This document shows, in pieces, positions 55,613-64,000 of a stretch of 64,000 nt of DNA. A program made the translations under genes and the position numbers. Source of the stretch: Archangiaceae bacterium. Lineage in GTDB: Bacteria; Myxococcota; Myxococcia; Myxococcales; Myxococcaceae. The notes below the pieces were generated by a model. That model saw nothing but the letters and a program-made list of their open reading frames with translations, was not told the DNA's origin and ran no database searches. The DNA lies in assembly GCA_016714225.1 (NCBI GenBank), contig JADJNS010000001.1, forward strand, positions 372,001 to 436,000. The letters run 5' to 3'. Position 1 is the stretch's first letter. Every line of letters starts with the position of its first letter.

Positions 55613-57963
55613 TCACAGCGCGACGTGCAGGCGGCGGCTCTCGCGCAGGCGCCACCGAATCAGGCCGAACAGCGCCAGCGCGAGCGGCAGGCCGAACGCG
55701 TTGCCGAACTTGGTGGCGTTGCGGGTGCCGTCGCTCAGCTCACCTTTCAGCTGCGCCAGCTGCACGCCGCGGGTGCGCATCGCCAGCAGCGCCGGGTCGA
55801 GCAAGAGCCAGTCGGTGACGTTCATCAGCAGCGCGGCGTTGGGCCGGCCGAAGAAGTCGTCCTGGAACAGCGCCGAGGTGCCGGCCACGATGAGCCGCGA
55901 CTCGCCCTGGCTCTCGCTGAGCGGCGCGTTCGGGCCGCTCACCGCCGCCTGACCCGCGTACGGGCTCTTCAGCTTGCCCGACACCTGCACCATCAGGTCG
56001 TAGGGCCCGGTGAAGTTCACCTGCTCGCTGCGCCAATCGCGGCGCGGGTCGAGGTTCTGCGGCTTCGCCTCGACCCAGCTCTTGGGAGACGAGCGCGCCA
56101 GCACCAGCACCTGCTTGCCGTCGCCCGGCGTGACGGTCACCTTCGACGCGAAGGGGAAGGTGACGTCGCCGATGCCCTTGCTGATGGGGCTCTCGCCCTC
56201 GAGCCGCTTCACGATGGGTATGAAGGGGTACGGCACCGGCATCTGCACCATCATGAAGCCGCGCTGCTCGCTGATGTTGAGGTTGGCGCTGTTGACGTCG
56301 GCGACCATGTTGGCCGAGTCGACGGTGACGCCGTAGGCGGTGAGCAGCTGCTGCAGGTTGGTGTCGGCCGGCTTCTGCTCGGCGGTACGCATGTCGAAGT
56401 GCACCGAGTCGAGGAACATCGCGACCGGCTTGCCGTGCATCACCAGCTGGTCGATGGCCTTGAGCTCGTTGGGCTGAAGCGGCTTCTCGGGGCCGAGCAC
56501 CAGCAGCGCGTCGACGTCGGGGTCGAACGCCTCTTTGCCCTGCAGCTCGACCGGGCGCACCTCGTAGGTCTGCGAGAGCAGCGCCGAGAGCTGGCGCAGC
56601 TTCTCGGGCTTGGGCTCGTCGTGGCCCTGCAGCAGCGCGATGACCGGGGTCTTGGTGCGGGTCAGCTTGCGAATCAGCGAGGTGAGGTCGTACTCGAGCG
56701 AGGCCGGGTTCGGCACCACGGGTATGACCTCTTTCTTCTCGTGGTAGCGAATGACCACGCCCATGTACGCGTTCTTGGTCTGCTGCTGGTCGGCCTCGAC
56801 CACGCGAATCTGCACCGACTGAATGCCGGTCTGGGCGAGCTCTTTCTCGAGCTGGGTGGGCTCGCGGAAGGTGCGGCCGAAGATGTCGCGCTTCAGGTCG
56901 CGCTTCTGCTCTTTGTCCTTCTCGGTGTCCTGCGCGGCGGGGTCGATGAACTCGAACGAGAGCTTGCCCTTCGAGGCAGCGCGAAACTCTTCGAGCAGGT
57001 CGCGCACGTAGCGGCTGTTCGAGGCGTAGGGGGCCGGCAGGTCTTGCGTGAAGTACGCGGTGATGGTGACCGCGTCGTCGAGGCCGGCGAGGGTGTCTTT
57101 GGTGGCGCCGCTCAGGGTGTAGGCGCGCTCCGAGGTGAGGTCGAAGCGCTTGAAGGCGCGCAGGCCGAGCACGTTGAGCAGCACCAGCGAGCCGATGACC
57201 GCCACGGTGAGAAAGGTGGGGGTGGCGATGCTCTTGGTGGTCACCTCTTGGCGAATGTTGCCGAGAATCTGGGTGGTCAGCAGCAGGCCGGCGGCGGTGA
57301 GCGAGAAGTAGAAGAGCAGGTCGCGGGTGTCGAGCACGCCGCGCGCGATGTTGTCGAAGTGGTAGTCGACCGAGATGAACTCGAGCACCGCGCCGAGCCA
57401 CTCGGGCAAGAGCACCGCGAACTTGTCGACGAAGTAGAACGCGAAGCACAGCACGAGCCCGAAGATGAACCCGACGATCTGGTTCTTCGAGAGCGCGCTG
57501 CCCCACAGCCCGAGGCCGATGAACGCCGAGGCGAGCAACACCAGGCCCAGGTAGCCGGCCACCACCGTGCCCCAGTCGAACGACGAGCCGGGGCGGTGAG
57601 CGAGCTCACGCTGAGCGCGTAGGGCAGGGTGAAGACCAGCCCGGCGCACACCATGCCGAGCGCGGCGACGAACTTGCCGACCACCACCTGCCAGTTCTCG
57701 AGCGGCATGGTGAGCAAGAGCTCGAGGGTGCCGCTCTTTCGCTCTTCGGCGACCGAGCGCATGGTGATGGCGGGCACCAGCACCACGAACAGCACGGGCG
57801 AGATGCTGAAGAACCCGCGCAGCGACGCCTGCCCGGCGAGGAACAGGGTCGAAAAGAACAGCCAGCCGGCGAGCAGCAGAAACGCGCCGAGCACGATGTA
57901 AGCGATGGGCGAGGCGAAGAACGTGCGCAGCTCACGCCGCGCGACGGCGAGCACCGGGTTCAT
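55613..57963 (-). CDS. GldF-type permease fused to GldG-type protein, one-base frameshift
   Basis: Two frames make one continuous product. 57963-57594 encodes the first TM helices of a GldF-like ABC-2 permease, ending SSLTAP. The other frame resumes GSSFDWGTVVAGYLGLVLL and continues through the remaining TMs into a GldG-like extracytoplasmic domain, ending with a C-terminal TM and RWRLRESRRLHV. One extra base in the G/C run at 57590-57593 would restore a ~783-residue permease-GldG fusion. GldF and GldG are separate genes in Bacteroidetes gliding systems. The ABC ATPase ends 4 bp inside this start. Confidence 0.78.
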
Positions 57964-58952
57964 GCGGCCTCCTTTTTGGTTTCGACGACTGCGGCGGGCT
58001 TCTCGACGCCGGTGAGCTTGCGGAAGGTGTCTTCGAGAGACACCTGGGTGCGCTCGAGCGAGAGCAGCACCCAGTCGTTCTTCACCGCGGCCTCGAACAG
58101 CGAGCGGCGGGGGTCTTCGTTGCCGAACCGCAGGCGGAAGCCGAAGGTGCCGTCGCCTTCACCCTCGGCGCCATCGACGCCGGTGACGCCAGGCACGGTG
58201 GCGAGCGTGGCTTTCAGCGCGGCGGGGTCGAGGCGGCCGCCCGAGCGCGAGGCGAGCACCAGCGACACCGAGCTGCCCTGCGAATTCTGCAGCCGCTCGG
58301 GAGCGTCGTCGGCGACCAGCTTGCCCTCGTTGATGATGAGCACGCGCGAGCAGGTGCTCTGCACCTCGCTCAAGATGTGGGTCGAGAGAATGACGGTCTT
58401 CTCGGTGCCCAGCTCTTTGATGAGTGAGCGAATCTCGACAATCTGGTTGGGGTCGAGCCCCGAGGTGGGCTCGTCGAGAATCAGCAGCTCGGGCTCGTGC
58501 AGCAGCGCCTGCGCGAGGCCCACGCGCTGCCGGTAGCCCTTGGAGAGCTGGTTGATGTCTTTGCCCAGCACCTTGCCGAGGCCGCAGCGCTCGACCGCGC
58601 GCTTGATGCGGGCGGTGCGCACGTCGGCCCCGACCTCGCGCACCTCGGCGGTGAAGCGCAAGAAGTCGAGCACCATCATCTCTTCGTAGAGGGGGTTCGA
58701 CTCGGGCAGGTACCCGATGAGGCGCCGCGCGCCGACGGTGTCCTGCATGACGTCGATGCCGCCGACCTTCGCGGTGCCCGACGTGGGCGTCGAGTAGCCC
58801 GCGAGAATGCGCATGGTGGTGGTCTTGCCGGCGCCGTTCGGCCCGAGAAAGCCGACCACCTGCCCTTTGGGAACTTCGAACGAGAGGCCTTTGAGGGCTT
58901 CGGTCGTGCCGAAGCGTTTCACCAGGCCAGAAATCTGGATCATCGATGGCAT
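57960..58952 (-). CDS. ABC transporter ATPase (GldA-like)
   Basis: 330 aa (ATG 58943 is an alternative start). Walker A GPNGAGKTT, signature LSKGYRQRV, Walker B LLILDEPTSGLDP, switch THILSEV. The signature is LSKGYRQR rather than LSGGQ, typical of Gld/NatA-type ATPases. Heads the operon ATPase - permease/GldG - DUF4340 with 4-bp and 14-bp junctions. Substrate unknown; these systems are associated with surface export in gliding bacteria. Confidence 0.93.
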   Translation of the reverse strand: MPSMIQISGLVKRFGTTEALKGLSFEVPKGQVVGFLGPNGAGKTTTMRILAGYSTPTSGTAKVGGIDVMQDTVGARRLIGYLPESNPLYEEMMVLDFLRFTAEVREVGADVRTARIKRAVERCGLGKVLGKDINQLSKGYRQRVGLAQALLHEPELLILDEPTSGLDPNQIVEIRSLIKELGTEKTVILSTHILSEVQSTCSRVLIINEGKLVADDAPERLQNSQGSSVSLVLASRSGGRLDPAALKATLATVPGVTGVDGAEGEGDGTFGFRLRFGNEDPRRSLFEAAVKNDWVLLSLERTQVSLEDTFRKLTGVEKPAAVVETKKEAA

Positions 58953-59053
58953 ATGTGGCGCGCTCGGTAGAACCGGGGAGAGGGACTGTCAAGATGGAAT
59001 GGGCCGTGGGGGTTGCCTGTTCAAGGCTCTTCGCCGCTCGAAAAGGCCGTCCA

Positions 59054-59161
59054 CGACCACGACCACGTCCACGTCCACGAAAGAAAGCCATTCGCGAGCG
59101 AAGCGAGCGCTGACGTGGACGTGGACGTACGTGGACGTGGACGTGGACGTGGTCGTGGTCG
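59054..59161. repeat. Hexanucleotide-based inverted repeat
   Basis: A perfect 26-bp inverted repeat: 59054-59079 and 59136-59161, built of GTCCAC/GTGGAC and GACCAC/GTGGTC hexamers. The 56-bp loop adds a further run of GTGGAC hexamers and a GC-rich GCGAGCGAAGCGAGCGC core. It sits between the stop at 59186 and the start of the ABC ATPase at 58952. It can form a very stable cruciform or RNA hairpin. Confidence 0.9.
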
Positions 59162-59185
59162 GCTGTAGCAGCGCCCCGAAGCTGA

Positions 59186-59431
59186 TCAGCAGTACCGGTT
59201 GATCGCGGCCTTGAGCGCCTCGACCAACGCACCGAAATCGGCGAGCTCCGTACCCGCAGACGCATTCCGCTTCACCACCGCCGCCTCGAGCAGCTCCGAC
59301 AGCTCCGCGCGCCGCAGATAGGCATCCGCGAGCCCGACCGTACCCCCCGGCGCCTCGAGCCCGTGCCCCTCGCGCCGAAACCCGCGAGCCACCAGCTCTG
59401 CCTCGAGCTGCTGCGCGACGTCGGCCTTCAC
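59186..59431 (-). CDS. Small hypothetical protein
   Basis: 81 aa, overlapping the stop of the upstream gene by 4 bp, which implies co-translation. Acidic, helical (VAQQLEAELVARGF, LVEALKAAINRYC). No signal peptide, no family recognised. Followed by the hexanucleotide inverted repeat. Confidence 0.65.
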   Translation of the reverse strand: MKADVAQQLEAELVARGFRREGHGLEAPGGTVGLADAYLRRAELSELLEAAVVKRNASAGTELADFGALVEALKAAINRYC

Positions 59432-60588
59432 GCGGTGCGCTCCAAGAGCCGCAGCCTCAGCTCGCTCACCATGCCCGCCAGCGTCTCGGGAACCGGCCGC
59501 TGCGGCCGGGGTCGCTCGAGCGGTCGCCGCGAGGGTCTCCCCGTCGCCACGGTCAGAAACATGCGCACGTTGTCGCGCAGCCGGTTGAAGTCGGCGTCCG
59601 ACGCCAGCGACTGGTCGGCGCGCTCGGCCTGCCCGTGCAGCCGCTCCCAGAACCCCGGGTCATCTCCCCGCGACCGGGTGGCGAGCCAGAGCTCGGCCGA
59701 CAGCTCGATGAGCGCTGCCCGCGCCTCGCTCAACCCCGACAGCCGCGCCGCGCGGTCGCGCTCCCGGTCGACCAGCCACCGCGTCACGCTGAGCACCTCG
59801 GCCTCGGCCAGCTGAATCGGGTTGACCTGCTCGGCGCAGATGTCTCTCAGCTTCAGCACCGCGAGCGAGCGCCAGAACTCGGCGCGCAAGAGCAGCTCGG
59901 GCCCGCTCTTGGGCGGCTTCATCGGAGCGCGCCGCGCCCGCCTCCTCAGCATGCGCTGCACCCCGCCGGTGGTGTCGACGGTGGTGACCCGCGCCCAGCA
60001 CGAGGCGAGCGCCGAGTCGCCGTCGGCCCACAGCGCCGCCAGCCGGGTCAGCTCGCTCGAGGTGTAGGGCAGCCGCTGCGAGGCCACGTAGGGGCGCTTG
60101 AAGAGCGCCTCGAGCAGCTCTCCGAACGCGTGCAGCTGCTGCAGCTCGGGCAGCCAGCCGGGGAGCGCCTCGAGCGCCGCCTTCCACCGCTCGCCGGGGT
60201 AGACCACGCGCGGGCCCGCGACCGCCAAGCGCTCGAGCTGGGTGAGCCGCTCGCTGAAGGTCGCGCCGGCGGTGCCCTTCAGCTTTCGCCCCATCTGCCG
60301 CCACACCGCGTTCTTCAGGTCGTCGACCTCGCGCGCGCAAGCCAGGGTCTGGCTGCCGGTGAGCCAGCCCTCGCGGGCGGCCTTCTTCTCGACCGTGCCC
60401 AGCGCCTCGTCGACGCGCGGCTGCGACGAGATGATTTCCTGCAGCAGCGGCTCGTTGCGGCGCAGGCGGCGTCTCCACGTCAGCGAGCCGAGCATGTCTT
60501 TGAGCGCGCGGTACCGCAGCAGCGTCTTCTCGAGCAGCTCGGCGCGCCCCTCGAGGCGAACGCGGTAGGACTCGTCTTCAGCCAGCAC
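59428..60588 (-). CDS. Hypothetical helical protein
   Basis: 386 aa when started at GTG 60588. The frame is open to 60645, but that N-terminal extension is made of intergenic repeat sequence (copy C) and is not credible. Rich in Arg/Leu/Glu helices, with several WRRRLRR- and RRRARR-type basic patches, which could bind nucleic acid. No family recognised. Two-gene unit with the 81-residue protein. Confidence 0.65.
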   Translation of the reverse strand: MLAEDESYRVRLEGRAELLEKTLLRYRALKDMLGSLTWRRRLRRNEPLLQEIISSQPRVDEALGTVEKKAAREGWLTGSQTLACAREVDDLKNAVWRQMGRKLKGTAGATFSERLTQLERLAVAGPRVVYPGERWKAALEALPGWLPELQQLHAFGELLEALFKRPYVASQRLPYTSSELTRLAALWADGDSALASCWARVTTVDTTGGVQRMLRRRARRAPMKPPKSGPELLLRAEFWRSLAVLKLRDICAEQVNPIQLAEAEVLSVTRWLVDRERDRAARLSGLSEARAALIELSAELWLATRSRGDDPGFWERLHGQAERADQSLASDADFNRLRDNVRMFLTVATGRPSRRPLERPRPQRPVPETLAGMVSELRLRLLERTA

Positions 60589-60603
60589 GCGAAGCCAGAC
60601 GCT

Positions 60604-60748
60604 ACCGGTCAGGGTGAGCGAAGTCGAACCCCGCCGCCCCAGCACGGAGGCTCAGCAGCACATACTCCCTCGTATGAGTGCGCGCGCCGCTGCACGTTCC
60701 AGCTGCGACGGCGCCCGTTCGACTGAAGGCCTTCGCTCAGGGCGCGCG
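60604..60748 (-). repeat. Dispersed intergenic repeat, copy C
   Basis: The reverse complement starts CGCCCTGAGCGAAGG and contains CATACGAGGGAGTATGTGCTGCT and GGTTCGACTTCGCTCACCCTG. It is related to copies A and B but with a diverged centre. It lies between divergent genes and reaches the apparent start of the gene at 59428. Confidence 0.75.
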
Positions 60749-60784
60749 CCTTCGCCCTGCGTCGTGTAACCTGCCCGCCCAAAG

Positions 60785-61618
60785 ATGGGGACTCTGAGCG
60801 TGCTCGCCGCCGTGGTGCTCGCCGCCGCCGAACCGCAAGCTGCCGCCGAGAAGCCGCGCCTCTTCGTCGCCACGCTCGCGGCGCAGGGCGTCGACCCGAC
60901 CGAGGCGGCGGCGTTCACCGACGCCATCGGCGCCACGCTCGCGAGCCGCGGGCTGTTTCGCGTCATCACCACCAAAGACCTCGAGTCGCTGCTCGGCGCC
61001 GAGCGGCAGAAGCAGCTGCTGGGTGTGTGCGAGGCCGACCCCTCCGCCTGCTCGCAGAACGCCGCCGACGCGGTGACCGCGCGCTTCGTGCTCTCGGGCC
61101 AGCTCTCGCGCCTGGGCACCGCGTACCAGCTCAGCCTGCAGATGGTGGACACCGAGAAGGGCCAGGCGGTGGCGCGCGCCCTGAAGCTCTCCGACGACCT
61201 GAAGACCCTGCGCGCCCTGGTGCCGTACGCGGCCGCCGAGGCCACCGGCTCTCCGCTGCCCCCACCGCCCTCGAAGGTGCTGCCCATCGCGCTGCTCGCA
61301 GCCGGCGGCGCCGCGTTCGTGGCCGGCTCGGTGCTGGGCATGCTGGCGCTGTCGCGGCAGACGGTGGTGAACGACGAGCTGTGCCCCACCGGCAACATGC
61401 CGCTGGCGCGGTGCGAGGGCGTCGCGCTGCGGCCGCGCGACTACTACCTGAGCCAAGACGCGGCCATCGGCACCCAGAAGACCATCGCGCTCGGCCTGGT
61501 CATCGGCGGAGCGGTGGTGGCGGCGCTGGGCATCGTGTTGTGGCCGCCGGCCGACCAGTCTCCCCGCGTCGCGCTGCTGCCGAGCTTCAACGGCGCCGCC
61601 CTGGTGGGGCTGTGGTGA
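60785..61618 (+). CDS. Exported TolB-N/CsgG-like protein with two C-terminal TM segments
   Basis: 277 aa. Signal peptide (~1-20), then an alpha/beta domain with RLFVATLAAQGVDPTEAAAFTDAIGATLA and FRVITTKDLESLLGAERQKQLLG, the fold used by TolB-N/CsgG/FlgO-like proteins that assemble at the outer membrane. C-terminal hydrophobic segments at ~160-185 and ~230-255. The next gene starts inside its stop codon (GTGA). Function unknown. Confidence 0.75.
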   Translation: MGTLSVLAAVVLAAAEPQAAAEKPRLFVATLAAQGVDPTEAAAFTDAIGATLASRGLFRVITTKDLESLLGAERQKQLLGVCEADPSACSQNAADAVTARFVLSGQLSRLGTAYQLSLQMVDTEKGQAVARALKLSDDLKTLRALVPYAAAEATGSPLPPPPSKVLPIALLAAGGAAFVAGSVLGMLALSRQTVVNDELCPTGNMPLARCEGVALRPRDYYLSQDAAIGTQKTIALGLVIGGAVVAALGIVLWPPADQSPRVALLPSFNGAALVGLW

Positions 61619-64000
61619 GGCGCGCGCTGCTGCTCACCGCCGCGCTGTGCGCCTGCAAGGGCGGCCTCTACACCGAGAAGGGCAACGACTTTCCCTGCGA
61701 CTTCTCGCAGCCCGAGGGCACCCGCGACGCGGTCTGCGCGCCTGGCGAGGTGTGCGGCGTCGACAACCTCTGCCGCCAGTACCGCTACGAAGGGCCGCAG
61801 TTCGACAACGGCGCCACCGCTCCGCACTTCGAAGACGCGCTCACCCGCCACCCCGGCGTGCTCGACCGCCAGGTCAGCGCCATCGGCCACCGCTTCACCT
61901 CCGAGGGGCCCAAGGTGGTGGCGGTGCTCGGGCAGGGCACCACCGCCACCGTCGTGCCGCTCGACCTCACCCAGGCCATCACCGCGAAGCCGGCGGTGCC
62001 CTACCCTTCAGACCTGGGCAAGCTCACCGCGCTGGCGTCGCCCAGCTCGACGCTCGACACCTGGGTGGTGGCGCTCACCCACAACGGCCCCGGCGACGAC
62101 CCACTCTTCGCCTACGACAGCGTCGCGCTCACCTCGCCGCGCACCCTCGCCATCCCCGACGGAGAGCGCCTGCGCTCGGGGCCGCAGCGCATTCACGTGC
62201 TGCGCGCGCTGCTCGACGGAGGCACCGCCGCGGTCGAGGTGACCAAGGGCTCGGCGCTCACGCTCGACGACGCGCTGCGCTTCTCCGACGACGGCGGGGT
62301 GGTGCACCCGCTCGACGTGCGCGACCTGCCCGACATCACCGGCGGGGGCGACGACACCCTGCTGCTCACCCGCGAGGCGCTGGCGCTGCGCCGCCGCACC
62401 GACGCGGGCGTCGTCACTCGCCTGAACCCCGACGAGCCGATGCCCGGCGCGTTCGGGCTGCGCTTCCCCCTGCAGGTCGACCTGCGCACCGACGGCAACG
62501 GCACGCTGGCGGCGTTCGCGCTGGGGCCCAAGAGCCCGCTGGTGCACGTCGGGCCCACCATTCTCTCGAGCTGGCGGCTCGACCGCGCGGTGAGCCCCAG
62601 CGCCACCCGGCTGTGGAGCGACTGCACCCCCTGCGTGCGCGGAGACATCGCCGCCTTCGTGCCGGTGTTCGACGAGGGCCGGCCCACCGTCGAGGTGCTG
62701 TGCCGGGTACCGGTCACCGCCGCGGAAGAGGCGAAGGGCGGGCTGCAGCTGGTGCGGGTGGTGGGCAGCGCCACCGCCAACGACACCCAGCTGTGCATCG
62801 TCGAGGCGGTCGACGCGCCGTTCGACCTGGGCCAGGTGTCGCGGGTGAAGAACGGGCGCCGCGCCGCCGAGCTCGACGGGGGCAGCGACGTGGTCATCGA
62901 CGAGAGCCTCGGCCTGGGTGTGATGCTGGGCGGCCAGCGCGGGCAAATCTGGGCCGGCGCCTCGTTCACCCAGGCGCTGCCGCTGTTCCTCGACCGCATT
63001 CCCACCGCGTTCGGCGCGCTGCCTCAAGCCGACGGCGGGCTCCTCGAGGCGGTCTTCACCGACGCGTACGCCGCCTCGCCGCGGGTAGAAGGCATGGGCT
63101 ACCAGGTGCTCAACCTGCGGGTGGGTGGCGTCGACCTGCCCAAAGACGCGGTGGGCGCCGCGTTCGTCGGGCAGGCGCGCGGCTGGGGCCTGCTCAGCTC
63201 GGCCGACCTGGTGTTCCTCGACCCGAACGCCGCTGGGGGGCTGGGGGTCGGCTTCGGCCCGCGGCTGGTCGACGCGCGCGGCAGCCCGGCGCGAGGGCCG
63301 TTCTTCGGCGAGGCCGCCACCGCGAGCGACGCCGGCGTGGTGTCGTTCGTGATGACCGCCGACGACAGCGTCTACTTCCTGCCGCTCCCCGACCGCACCA
63401 CCAGCACCGCCGACGTGCTCGACGAGGTGACGCCGCAGCTCACCCCGGCGCCGTCGTCTCCCATTCGCAGCTTCACCCTCGAGCGCAGCGCGGTGGGCAC
63501 CAACGGCGTCGACCGGGTGCGCGCGTACCTCATCGCCGGCCGCTCGCTGTTCCTGGTGACGCTCGACGGCACCCCCCCGCGGTGGAAGGCGACGCCCCTG
63601 CTGCTGCAGGGCGGAGAGCCCATCGAGGTGTGGATGGACCACCCCCTGGGTGGCCTGGGCCGCGTCGGCTTCCGCGACGGGCAGGTGTTCACGCTGCCCG
63701 GCGGCTTCCTGCTGGTGAACCCGCTGCCGCTCGATGCGGGGGTGAAGCCTCCGCAGGTGTTCGACTACGAGAACCTGGGCGGCTGGCCGGTGGCGATGAC
63801 CAGCAACGGCCTGTTCGAGGCGCACTACGACGTGCTCGACGGCGGGCGGCTGGTGAACCGCTTCGAAGACGGCGGCATCAACCGCGCGATGGAGTGGCGC
63901 CGGGTGACGCTGCCCGACGGCGGAGAGCCCTGGCTCGGCCAGACCAACGCCCGCCTCAACGTGCGGCAAGACACCGCGCCGTTCGACCCCAGCGACGGCG
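61615..64000 (+). CDS. Large lipoprotein, hypothetical (3' end outside window)
   Basis: GTG 61615 overlaps the upstream stop and the frame is open to the window end, 795 codons. Lipobox LCAC (LLLTAALCACKGG), then a Cys-rich first ~50 residues (FPCDFSQPEG, AVCAPGEVCGVDNLC), followed by repeated beta-strand units with LDGGxxxV/VDLRTDGNG style turns. Probably a surface propeller or beta-helix. Cotranslated with the TolB-like protein, so they may form one envelope complex. Confidence 0.8.
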   Translation, partial: MRRALLLTAALCACKGGLYTEKGNDFPCDFSQPEGTRDAVCAPGEVCGVDNLCRQYRYEGPQFDNGATAPHFEDALTRHPGVLDRQVSAIGHRFTSEGPKVVAVLGQGTTATVVPLDLTQAITAKPAVPYPSDLGKLTALASPSSTLDTWVVALTHNGPGDDPLFAYDSVALTSPRTLAIPDGERLRSGPQRIHVLRALLDGGTAAVEVTKGSALTLDDALRFSDDGGVVHPLDVRDLPDITGGGDDTLLLTREALALRRRTDAGVVTRLNPDEPMPGAFGLRFPLQVDLRTDGNGTLAAFALGPKSPLVHVGPTILSSWRLDRAVSPSATRLWSDCTPCVRGDIAAFVPVFDEGRPTVEVLCRVPVTAAEEAKGGLQLVRVVGSATANDTQLCIVEAVDAPFDLGQVSRVKNGRRAAELDGGSDVVIDESLGLGVMLGGQRGQIWAGASFTQALPLFLDRIPTAFGALPQADGGLLEAVFTDAYAASPRVEGMGYQVLNLRVGGVDLPKDAVGAAFVGQARGWGLLSSADLVFLDPNAAGGLGVGFGPRLVDARGSPARGPFFGEAATASDAGVVSFVMTADDSVYFLPLPDRTTSTADVLDEVTPQLTPAPSSPIRSFTLERSAVGTNGVDRVRAYLIAGRSLFLVTLDGTPPRWKATPLLLQGGEPIEVWMDHPLGGLGRVGFRDGQVFTLPGGFLLVNPLPLDAGVKPPQVFDYENLGGWPVAMTSNGLFEAHYDVLDGGRLVNRFEDGGINRAMEWRRVTLPDGGEPWLGQTNARLNVRQDTAPFDPSDG

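Noticed and set aside
59054..59161. Recombination or attachment site
   Set aside because: No integrase, tRNA or direct flanking duplication nearby; only the inverted hexamers are seen.

Overview
The window is about 64 kb of very GC-rich DNA. It comes from a myxobacterium (phylum Myxococcota, most likely suborder Cystobacterineae). The lineage call rests on a DUF2378/TIGR02265 protein (8395-8952), a delta-60 repeat protein (12023-13479), a MYXO-CTERM-like tail (34239-35768), Gly/Thr/Ala tandem linkers in secreted lipoproteins, and many lipoproteins and outer-membrane proteins of unknown function. There is no transposase, integrase, phage gene, CRISPR array, tRNA or rRNA. This is chromosomal backbone with an unusually high share of secreted and envelope proteins. 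Coding density is high: the longest stretch without a gene is about 250 bp.

Layout. 1-4.6 kb: end of a secreted beta-propeller protein, an AAA ATPase with a zinc-ribbon partner, a glycerophosphodiester phosphodiesterase and a small Cys-rich exported protein. 4.6-9 kb: thioredoxin-like lipoprotein, membrane protein, purE-purK, DUF2378. 9-12 kb: a class II terpene cyclase (squalene-hopene cyclase type) fused to an MpaB/Lcp-like oxygenase domain. 12-19 kb: delta-60 and Ig-like lipoproteins, a PilZ-like protein, a chemoreceptor, a beta-barrel protein, peroxiredoxin. 19-23.9 kb: an MrfAB (YprA/YprB) helicase-exonuclease pair, an NlpC/P60-like lipoprotein and a coiled-coil protein. 24-27.2 kb: a 1021-residue electron-transfer fusion (2Fe-2S ferredoxin, flavin reductase, membrane polyferredoxin, PhnD-like sensor domain). 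27.2-30 kb: PEGA-like protein and an ABC exporter. 30-36.4 kb: GH25 lysozyme with two mannose-lectin domains, GH3/NagZ-like enzyme, a MYXO-CTERM lipoprotein, a di-heme lipoprotein. 36.4-42.7 kb: two Hsp70-family proteins and DUF2760. 42.8-48.3 kb: NhaR-type regulator, site-2 protease, TPR protein, pseudouridine synthase, AsmA-like protein. 48.4-53.9 kb: ECF sigma factor with FecR-like partner, di-heme beta-propeller lipoprotein, dnaN. 54-59 kb: Gld-type ABC transporter operon (ATPase, fused permease/GldG, DUF4340). 59-64 kb: two unknown genes, a TolB-like protein and a large lipoprotein running off the end.

The two multidomain fusions at 9042-12026 and 24124-27189 are the strongest candidates for undescribed biology. 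The window also holds three copies of a ~150-180 bp dispersed intergenic repeat, three copies of a CCCTCTCCC-type palindrome, and a hexanucleotide-based inverted repeat at 59054-59161. Three genes (12023-13479, 53897-54173, 55613-57963) are each split by an apparent frameshift. The last has a clean one-base signature in a short G/C run, so some of these may be sequencing errors.
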